In this document: positions 24,592-30,435 of the stretch, piece by piece
Layout: each line of letters begins with the position of its first letter
How positions within the stretch are numbered: the first letter of the stretch is position 1
Assembly (NCBI GenBank): GCA_002373325.1
Contig: DFKI01000034.1
Span: 1-30,435, forward strand
DNA: 30,435 nucleotides
Direction of reading: 5' to 3'
Source: Treponema sp. UBA3649
Lineage (GTDB): Bacteria > Spirochaetota > Spirochaetia > Treponematales > Treponemataceae
The notes under the pieces: model-generated
Seen by the model: the letters and a program-made list of their open reading frames with translations, nothing else
Database searches by the model: none
Told to the model about the DNA's origin: nothing
Program-made: the position numbers and the translations under genes

Positions 24592-26157
24592 TCATTCGGC
24601 AGGCTTTTTTATGTCAAGCTCCTGAATCAGTTTCGTCACGTATGTCCTCTGCACATCCAGAACCTTGGCCGCCTCCGTCTGATTCCACCCCGTCTGCAAA
24701 AGGATTTTTTCTATATACCTTTTCTTGAACCGGTTTATGGCGGATTTCAAAGTCCTGTCCTCCGAAAGGGATATTTCCTCGGCAAGACATCCGTCGGAAT
24801 CGGTAAAGGTATTTCCGCACACATCATCCGGCAAAGGAAGCCTTAGGTCGGCTGTCTGAATCTGAGTTCCCTGCCCCAAAATGCAAGCCCTCTCCACGGT
24901 ATTTTCCAACTCACGCACATTTCCAGGCCATGAGTAGGAGAAAAGAGCTTTGAGCGCGGACGGAGAAAAACCACCGAAAGTCTTTTTCATCTCCGAACCA
25001 TACTTCTGCAGGAAATAGGACGCAAGAGGAAGTATGTCCTCCTTTCTTCTCCTGAGAGGCGGTATGTTGAGGGGCAAAACATTCAGACGGTAATAAAGGT
25101 CGTCGCGGAAAGTCTTGTTCCGAACCATCTCCTCAAGGTTCCTGTTTGTGGCAGCGATAATCCTGACATCAACGGATATGGTCTTGCTGGATCCCACGCG
25201 CTCAAATTTTCGTTCCTGTATGGCACGAAGAAGTTTCGCCTGCAAATTCAACGGAAGCTCACCAATTTCATCTAGAAAAAGCGTGCCTCCATCCGCCATC
25301 TCAAAACGTCCCTTCTGATTTGAGACAGCATTCGTGTAGGCTCCCTTCACATGTCCGAAAAGCTCGCTCTCAAGCAGGGATGGGGAAAGTGCGGCACAAC
25401 TCACACGGACAAAGGGTTTTCCGCTCCTGGGACTCTTCAGATGAAGCTGCTCGGCAAAAAGTTCCTTACCCACTCCGCTCTCTCCGATAATCAGGACGGA
25501 TGAATTTGTCAGGGCCACATCCTCAATCACTTTCATTATGTCAAGAATTATGGGACTCTTGGCGACAAAAGTATGGTAGCCCTTTCCCCGGTCCACGGCG
25601 TTTTGAAGAACCGCGATGCTGTCCTTCGTGTTGCGGAAACTCTTTGCGTTCAAGTAAGCAGTTCCTGCCTGCTCACCCAAAAGCTCAAGAATTCCAAGAT
25701 CCTCGCTGTCAAAGTCCCTGTGCTCGGATTTGTTCAGAACCTCAATCACACCCACGCACTCACGCTTTACACCAACCCGCATGGGAAATGCAATCATATT
25801 GTAAGTTATGTACTGTGTTTTTTCCTGAACCGTGGAATTGAATCGCTTGTCGTTCGAAACGTCGTTGATAATGACGGACTGATTGTTCTCCACCACCCAA
25901 CCGGCGATGGAATTCTTGCTGACCTTGATATTCTCCGCGGCGGCTCCCTTAGGTCCAAGCGCCACCATAAAATGAAGAGAATTATCCTCGTTGTCAACAA
26001 GAAGAATTGATGAGGACTCACACTGAACCAAGGTCATAACCGCCTCCAAAATGGAAACAAGCATGGCATTTGGGTCAGTGTATTTTTCATTTATACGTGC
26101 GGACAACTCGATGAGCGATTTGAGTCTTTCTATGGATATTGCCTTCTGGTCACTCAT
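24592..26157 (-). CDS. GAF / sigma-54-interaction AAA+ / Fis-HTH transcriptional activator (521 aa)
   Basis: ATG 26155-26157; the ribosome site is weak, but the gene begins 12 bases after the rpsA stop, so coupling is likely. Domains: GAF about 20-175; AAA+ about 195-425 with Walker A GESGVGKE (225-232), Walker B GGTLFLDE (290-297), SVDVRIIAATNR and FRDDLYYRLNVLPLNIPPLR; C-terminal Fis-type HTH about 488-513 (NQTEAAKVLDVQRTYVTKLIQ). The loop that contacts sigma-54 normally reads GAFTGA; here it is GAYTNA (272-277). The family remodels sigma-54 polymerase in an ATP-dependent way, with the GAF domain sensing a small ligand (FhlA/NifA style). There is no response-regulator receiver domain, so it is not a two-component partner. 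Its place at the end of a translation/segregation operon is unusual. Targets are unknown. Confidence 0.93.
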   Translation of the reverse strand: MSDQKAISIERLKSLIELSARINEKYTDPNAMLVSILEAVMTLVQCESSSILLVDNEDNSLHFMVALGPKGAAAENIKVSKNSIAGWVVENNQSVIINDVSNDKRFNSTVQEKTQYITYNMIAFPMRVGVKRECVGVIEVLNKSEHRDFDSEDLGILELLGEQAGTAYLNAKSFRNTKDSIAVLQNAVDRGKGYHTFVAKSPIILDIMKVIEDVALTNSSVLIIGESGVGKELFAEQLHLKSPRSGKPFVRVSCAALSPSLLESELFGHVKGAYTNAVSNQKGRFEMADGGTLFLDEIGELPLNLQAKLLRAIQERKFERVGSSKTISVDVRIIAATNRNLEEMVRNKTFRDDLYYRLNVLPLNIPPLRRRKEDILPLASYFLQKYGSEMKKTFGGFSPSALKALFSYSWPGNVRELENTVERACILGQGTQIQTADLRLPLPDDVCGNTFTDSDGCLAEEISLSEDRTLKSAINRFKKRYIEKILLQTGWNQTEAAKVLDVQRTYVTKLIQELDIKKPAE

Positions 26158-26169
26158 CGCGTCTCACAC

Positions 26170-27888
26170 TTATTTTTTCTGGTTTTTCAGGCTGTCTCCA
26201 ATGGTATAAGCACCATCATCATCATTGCTGCTTGACATGTACTGGGAGATTTCCGCAAGCTCCTTGGCTTTCTTGTATTCCTTAACGGAGAACGCGACCT
26301 TCTCTTTGTCAACGTCAACAGAAACGACATAGACATTTACCTTGTCACCGACATTGTACTTTTTGACGGCTTCCTCATAGGGAACTTCCCTGTCATCGCT
26401 CAGGTTGGCCTTGTTCACCAATCCCTCGATTCCGTTCGGAGCCCTTACGAACATACCGAAATCCTGAATGCTGGAAACCTCACCCTCAAGAGAGCTGCCT
26501 GCCTTGTACTCGGCTGCGAATGCCTTCCACGGATTGTCTGTGAGCTGCTTTACGCCAACACGGATACGGTGGTTCATCGGGTCACACTCAAGAACGATTA
26601 CATCAAGCTCCTGGTCAACCTTGATTTCGCTTCCCGGATGCTTTACCTTCTTTGTCCAAGAAAGATCCTCACCCGCAAGGAACGCGTCGATGCCTTCCTC
26701 AAGCTGGATGAAAGCGCCGCTGTTTGTAATCTTCACGACCTTTCCCTTGAGTCTGGTGTCCACGGGGTACTTCTGGTCGATGGTGTCCCACGGATTTGCA
26801 GTCACCTGCTTGAGTCCAAGAGAAACACGTCCTGCCTGAACGTCGTAACCCAGAATCATGCACTTAACTTCGTCGCCCTCTTTAACCATGTCGGACGGCT
26901 TGTTGATTTTCTTTGTCCAGCTGAACTCAGAGATGTGCGCAAGACCCTCGATTCCTTCCTCAAGCTCGATGAAAGCACCGAATTCGCAGAGCTTCGTGAC
27001 CTTTCCGGTAACAATCTCGTCGATGTGATACTTCTCGTCAAAGTGTACCCACGGATCCTCGGTGAAATGCTTGAGTGAGAGGTTGATTCTCTTTTCCTCA
27101 GGATCAAGGCGGATAACCTTAAGCTCGATTTCCTGACCTTTCTTTACGAAATCCTTCGGGCGTGTGACGTGTCCCCAGCTCATGTCGTTGATGTGCAGAA
27201 GTCCGTCAAATCCACCGAGATCGATGAAAGCACCGAAACTTGTGAATGATTTTACGGTTCCCTTTACGGTATCGCCAATCTTCACCTCGTCAAAGAACTT
27301 CTTGCGGTTCTCGTCAATCAGCTGCTCAAGATACTTCCTGCGGTTCACGACCACATTCCGCTTCTTGTTGCTTGAGTAAAGACGCTCGATATAAAACTGT
27401 GCCTTGAGACCGACAAGTTTCTCTTCCTTTTCGACCTTCTGGCTGTCCGCCTGGCTGATTGGCAAAAATGCAGAGATTCCGCCACCCAAATCGACGTTAT
27501 AACCGCCCTTCTGCACGGATGCGATTGTTCCGCTTACAGGAGTCTTTTCCTTGAATGCGAGCTGGAATTCATCCCAGAGACGAGTTTCATCCGCTTTTTG
27601 CTTTGAAATTACCGGCAAACCATAGCGACCAGATGACTCGCTTAAATAAACCGTAATTTTCGTACCAATCTCCGGCTTTTCCCCAGAGAACTCAGAGAGT
27701 CGCAGCTCACCATCCCTTGGAAGACCGTCAATATGAACATAAACGGTATCATCCGTAACTGCAACGACAGAACCCTCAACGTTTCTGCCCTCTTCCACTG
27801 ACCCCATGCTGTCTATTGATTCTCTCAATTGTGCGTGAATGGCACTGGAGTCCTGTGCTTCATTCAGTTCCACTTCCTTCTGTTCCAT
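26170..27888 (-). CDS. rpsA: 30S ribosomal protein S1 (572 aa)
   Basis: ATG 27886-27888 with AAGGG about nine bases upstream, two bases after the cmk stop. Six S1/OB-fold repeats are visible. The third to sixth carry the typical strings: KGTVKSFTSFGAFIDLGGFDGLLHIND, TGKVTKLCEFGAFIELEEGIEGLAHISE, KGKVVKITNSGAFIQLEEGIDAFLAGED and EGEVSSIQDFGMFVRAPNGIEGLVNK, spaced about 87 residues apart; each of repeats 3-5 ends with the NLSLKHFTEDPW-like linker. The first two are more divergent, as in other S1 proteins. It binds mRNA upstream of start codons and helps 30S initiation. In T. pallidum I recall cmk and rpsA as one fused gene; here they are clearly two. The final 20 residues are acidic/Ser-rich and variable. 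Confidence 0.97.
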   Translation of the reverse strand: MEQKEVELNEAQDSSAIHAQLRESIDSMGSVEEGRNVEGSVVAVTDDTVYVHIDGLPRDGELRLSEFSGEKPEIGTKITVYLSESSGRYGLPVISKQKADETRLWDEFQLAFKEKTPVSGTIASVQKGGYNVDLGGGISAFLPISQADSQKVEKEEKLVGLKAQFYIERLYSSNKKRNVVVNRRKYLEQLIDENRKKFFDEVKIGDTVKGTVKSFTSFGAFIDLGGFDGLLHINDMSWGHVTRPKDFVKKGQEIELKVIRLDPEEKRINLSLKHFTEDPWVHFDEKYHIDEIVTGKVTKLCEFGAFIELEEGIEGLAHISEFSWTKKINKPSDMVKEGDEVKCMILGYDVQAGRVSLGLKQVTANPWDTIDQKYPVDTRLKGKVVKITNSGAFIQLEEGIDAFLAGEDLSWTKKVKHPGSEIKVDQELDVIVLECDPMNHRIRVGVKQLTDNPWKAFAAEYKAGSSLEGEVSSIQDFGMFVRAPNGIEGLVNKANLSDDREVPYEEAVKKYNVGDKVNVYVVSVDVDKEKVAFSVKEYKKAKELAEISQYMSSSNDDDGAYTIGDSLKNQKK

Positions 27889-27890
27889 AG

Positions 27891-28532
27891 CTATAACCCT
27901 TTAGCGTTAATATTTGATTCTATTATGCCACAAACCTGATTTATGGTCAAGTCCGATGTGTCAATATAGAGTGCATCCGGCGCTTTTTTTAAAGAACCTT
28001 CCGCCTTATTTTTGTCCATTTCGTCCCTTTTTATGATTGCTGCCTTGATTTCCTCAAGAGAAAGATTGCTTACCCCCTGATCAAAGCGTCTTTTTGCCTG
28101 TACGTCAATGCTCGCGTCAAGATAAAATTTGTGCTCGGCATCCGGAAAAACCACAGTGGTCATGTCACGTCCCTCGCAGATTATGCTGAGTGATTTGACA
28201 ATCTCACGCATTCGGGCATTGACAAAGTGCCTCAAATCCACGATGGAAGACACTTTTGACACGTGCGCGTCCACCCTGTCCTGATGCAGAAGGTCATCCA
28301 CATCCTTTCCGTTGAGAATCAGCCTTGCGTCCACATAATCAAGACGCTGCTTTTTTACGAAATCCATGACCTTTTCCGTTTCGTCAAGATTGATTCCGGC
28401 ATCGAGCAATGCAAGCGTCAAAGCACGGTAAAAACTTCCGCTGTTCAAGTAAACAAGGCCCAAATCCTCGGCGACCTTGTGCGCAACGGTGCTTTTTCCG
28501 GTTCCAGCTGGTCCGTCTATCGCAACTACCAT
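27891..28532 (-). CDS. cmk: (d)CMP kinase (213 aa)
   Basis: ATG 28530-28532 with GGAGGA 10 bases upstream. P-loop GPAGTGKST (7-15), LNSGSFYRALT substrate motif, ICEGRDMTTVVFPDAEHKFYLDAS (canonical form GRDIGTVVFPDAxxKxFLxAS) and the RRFDQG...IIKRDEMDKN lid/RD region. Length is normal. It phosphorylates CMP and dCMP with ATP for nucleotide recycling. It lies between rluB (26 bp upstream) and rpsA (2 bp downstream), the cmk-rpsA pairing found in many bacteria. The gap to rpsA suggests translational coupling. Confidence 0.97.
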   Translation of the reverse strand: MVVAIDGPAGTGKSTVAHKVAEDLGLVYLNSGSFYRALTLALLDAGINLDETEKVMDFVKKQRLDYVDARLILNGKDVDDLLHQDRVDAHVSKVSSIVDLRHFVNARMREIVKSLSIICEGRDMTTVVFPDAEHKFYLDASIDVQAKRRFDQGVSNLSLEEIKAAIIKRDEMDKNKAEGSLKKAPDALYIDTSDLTINQVCGIIESNINAKGL

Positions 28533-28558
28533 CTATTATATATCCTCCTGTCCTAAGC

Positions 28559-29338
28559 TCACTTGGTGGAATTCTTGCAGAGTCTCAAAAGGGACGCGAC
28601 TTCGGCCTGGGTCAAATCCCTGAACTGACCGTACTGAAGGCCTCCCACACCTACGGAACCGATTCTTACGCGCATCAGGCTCTTGATTCCGATTTCCCTT
28701 GACTCAAAGACGCGCCTGATCTCACGGTTCTTTCCCTCAACAAGGACAATCCTCATGCGGTGGGAATTCAGCTCCACGGCTTCCTTGCATCGGTAAAACA
28801 CATTGTCCACGCGAACTCCGTCCATAAAATCCTGGGCGAGACTCCTTGGCATTGGCAGACTTGTATCCACGATGTACTCTTTTTCAAGCTCCGCCGAGGG
28901 ATGGGAAAGTTTCGCGGCAAAATCACCGTCGTTCGTAAATAATATCAGTCCTGAAGAGAACATGTCAAGCCGTCCTACGTTATAAAGACGCTCGCTGTAG
29001 GCATCCTTGAGTAAATCCGCCGCAATCAGCCTGCCTTTTTCATCGGACATGGAGCAGACGTAGCCTGCAGGTTTGTTCAAAAGGACGTACCGCTTTGTTT
29101 CCTCAAAAACGATTTCCTTTCCGTCCACACAGACAGTATCGGCTTTGGTCACTTTTGTTCCAGGCTCTGTTACGGTCACTCCATTTACCGTCACCCTTCC
29201 CTCCGCGATTATCGCTTCCGACGCTCTTCGGCTTGCGACACCACAGAGAGCCATGTAATGCTGGAGCCGCCATGTGTCCTTTGTCTTTGAATCAGTTTCG
29301 TTAACGGGCAAGTTCAAACCTCTCGCTTTCTTTCTCAT
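28559..29338 (-). CDS. rluB: RsuA/RluB-family pseudouridine synthase (about 259 aa)
   Basis: Residues about 24-75 are an S4 RNA-binding domain (RLQHYMALCGVASRRASEAIIAEGRVTVNG). The catalytic domain has RYVLLNKPAGYVCS, NVGRLDMFSSGLILFTNDG with catalytic Asp125, LEKEYIV and EGKNREIRRVFE, the RsuA/RluB/E/F signatures. It isomerises a uridine in 23S or 16S rRNA; RluB (23S) is the best guess next to scpB, since rluB-scpB-scpA is a common order. The start is uncertain: ATG 29338 (used), TTG 29341, or TTG 29311 which has GAGAGG at good spacing and shortens the overlap with scpB from 38 to 11 bp. The core domain is not affected. Confidence 0.9.
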   Translation of the reverse strand: MRKKARGLNLPVNETDSKTKDTWRLQHYMALCGVASRRASEAIIAEGRVTVNGVTVTEPGTKVTKADTVCVDGKEIVFEETKRYVLLNKPAGYVCSMSDEKGRLIAADLLKDAYSERLYNVGRLDMFSSGLILFTNDGDFAAKLSHPSAELEKEYIVDTSLPMPRSLAQDFMDGVRVDNVFYRCKEAVELNSHRMRIVLVEGKNREIRRVFESREIGIKSLMRVRIGSVGVGGLQYGQFRDLTQAEVASLLRLCKNSTK

Positions 29339-30167
29339 CAAGCCGCGGCAGGTCCTTGATGCTCTGCAGGTGGAAGAAGTTCAGGAACTCGTCCGTCGTC
29401 CCGTACATCGTCGGCTTGCCGGGAATGTCCTTGTGGCCTTTCTCCGTGATGAACTTCCTGTCCAGCAAAAGCCGCATCATCGCATCGACGTTGACGTGGC
29501 GGATGCTTTCTATCTCGGCGCGGGTGATAGGCTGGCTGTACGCGATAATCGAAAGCGTCTCTATCGCGGCCTTGCTCAGCCGCCCCTCGTTCTTCTTGCC
29601 GTAGCGCTCTTTGACAAGCTCAAAGCATTCCTTTTTGGGGACAAGCATCCAGCCGCCGATTATCTGGGACAGCTCTATGCCGCTGTCCGGGCTGAGGTAT
29701 TTCTCCTTCAGACGCTCAAGGCACTCGGACACGACGTCCTCGGAAAGCTGCGTTATCTTGGCAAGAACCTCCGCGCTCTGCGGCTCGCTCTCAAGGAAGA
29801 GCACCGTCTCAAGCAGAGCCGTCTCGCCCTCAAGATTCATGTCCGCGCGGCGCGCGTCCAGACGCGCCTGCTCCTCGGCCTCGGCATCTTCGTCAAACAA
29901 TTTGAGGTTGTTGTCATCCTGATATTTCTTCATCTCGTCTTCGCCATCCGGGGCAGCCGCAGCAGAATCCACCCCCTCTTCCGCGACGGCAGCTGCCGCC
30001 GGGCGCTCGTCCTGCGGGGCAGCGGCATCCGGGGCTGCGCTCTCCTTCGCAACGACGGCATCCACCGTGGGGATTTTCCTCCCCTTCCTGCCGCCGGACG
30101 TATTCCGGCCAGCTTTTTCCCCGCCGGACGGGGCGGCATCCGCTACGCTGCCTGTTTCTTCCTGCAT
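29301..30167 (-). CDS. scpB: Segregation and condensation protein B (288 aa, with N-terminal extension)
   Basis: ATG 30165-30167 preceded by GGAG (spacing about 10). Residues about 1-100 are an Ala/Pro/Gly/acidic low-complexity extension. The ScpB core (about 108-275) is two winged helices: ALLETVLFLESEPQSAEVLAKI, LSKAAIETLSIIAYSQPITRAEIESIRHVN, MRLLLDRKFITEKGHKDIPGKPTMYGTTDEFLNFF. It works with ScpA as the kleisin partner of SMC in chromosome organisation. It overlaps scpA by 25 bp and rluB at the other end. An internal ATG at 29933 (MKKYQDD) would remove most of the extension but has no good ribosome site. GC here is much higher than in the neighbouring cmk/rluB; hand-counted lines are 57-72% against 45-48%. 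Confidence 0.93.
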   Translation of the reverse strand: MQEETGSVADAAPSGGEKAGRNTSGGRKGRKIPTVDAVVAKESAAPDAAAPQDERPAAAAVAEEGVDSAAAAPDGEDEMKKYQDDNNLKLFDEDAEAEEQARLDARRADMNLEGETALLETVLFLESEPQSAEVLAKITQLSEDVVSECLERLKEKYLSPDSGIELSQIIGGWMLVPKKECFELVKERYGKKNEGRLSKAAIETLSIIAYSQPITRAEIESIRHVNVDAMMRLLLDRKFITEKGHKDIPGKPTMYGTTDEFLNFFHLQSIKDLPRLDEKESERFELAR

Positions 30168-30435
30168 ATCTTTATGTCTCCAAACATTCTGTTCTGGTAA
30201 ATGTCAGCCAGCTTGAGCTTGACAGCCTCAAGCACCGCCATAAAGGCGCAGATGACGTCGAGCTCGTTGCCCCGGCGCGTAATCAGGTCAGTGAACATGC
30301 ACTCCCCGTCCCGCTCCAGAAGCTCGGTCATAAGGGCAATTTTCTCGTTGGGGGTGATATCCTCGCCCATACTGATGATGCGCTCGTCCGCCCCCACGTC
30401 GGAGAGCGAGCGGAAAATCTTCTGCATGTCCTGCA
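30143..30435 (-). CDS. scpA: C-terminal part of segregation and condensation protein A (5' truncated by window)
   Basis: The frame is open from the window edge to its stop at 30143, giving about 97 residues; an ATG at 30425-30427 is internal. The visible part (IALMTELLERDGECMFTDLI, NELDVICAFMAVLEAVKLKLADIYQNRMFGDIKI) matches the C-terminal winged-helix of ScpA, where LExxKLxxxxxxQxxxFGxI is typical. It bridges the SMC heads with ScpB. The stop overlaps the scpB start by 25 bp. Confidence 0.92.
   Translation of the reverse strand, partial: QDMQKIFRSLSDVGADERIISMGEDITPNEKIALMTELLERDGECMFTDLITRRGNELDVICAFMAVLEAVKLKLADIYQNRMFGDIKICRKKQAA

Noticed and set aside
28535..28540. TATAAT (minus strand) just before cmk
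   Set aside because: No -35 box is present at 16-18 bases, a normal ribosome site overlaps it, and the operon is continuous.
28845..28865. TTGGCATTGGCAG as a sigma-54 promoter
   Set aside because: The GG and GC elements are not at -24/-12 spacing and the site is inside rluB.
29274..30200. 308-codon open frame on the plus strand
   Set aside because: It is a shadow of scpB caused by high GC; scpB has strong family motifs and overlaps its operon partners.

Overview
The window looks like a core-genome segment of a Treponema-type spirochaete. The reasons are family content and order, not a search: a roughly 900-residue GreA with a long helical N-terminal arm (known from Borrelia and Treponema), a SpoIIE phosphatase / STAS / HATPase trio, many membrane- or periplasm-targeted TPR proteins, and an scpA-scpB-rluB-cmk-rpsA order. 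Most of the window is of moderate GC. The last 1.1 kb (scpB/scpA) is clearly GC-richer. There are no insertion sequences, phage genes or CRISPR arrays.

Left part (1-12919). The 3' end of an unrecognised gene converges on a giant leftward gene (615-8681). That gene encodes a membrane-anchored protein of about 2688 residues with about 25 units of a 50-60 residue TPR-like repeat and a canonical C-terminal TPR array. It overlaps an upstream gene for a secreted TPR/coiled-coil protein. A short divergent promoter region (9685-9752) separates this pair from a rightward three-gene operon: a membrane-anchored TPR protein with a degenerate Mrr-like nuclease fold, a calcineurin-like phosphoesterase and a ParB/Srx-fold protein. 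This divergent five-gene locus is the most system-like part of the window and its function is not evident.

Middle (12920-18628). A strong promoter drives a partner-switching module: membrane GAF-SpoIIE phosphatase, STAS antagonist and RsbW-like ATPase. The tmRNA gene ssrA follows with its own promoter and terminator, then galE, then a hypothetical TPR gene whose proximal promoter places the transcription start at its ATG (predicted leaderless).

Right-centre (18629-24591). The giant GreA-type factor is followed by an MBL-fold hydrolase and a tRNA-Arg(UCU) with promoter and terminator. On the opposite strand lie a lipoprotein and a YfgM-like membrane TPR protein with a perfectly spaced promoter.

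Right end (24592-30435, all leftward). This is a tight, overlapping gene string read scpA (partial) > scpB > rluB > cmk > rpsA > sigma-54-type GAF/AAA+/Fis activator. It joins chromosome segregation, rRNA modification, nucleotide metabolism, translation and a regulator with an altered GAFTGA loop.
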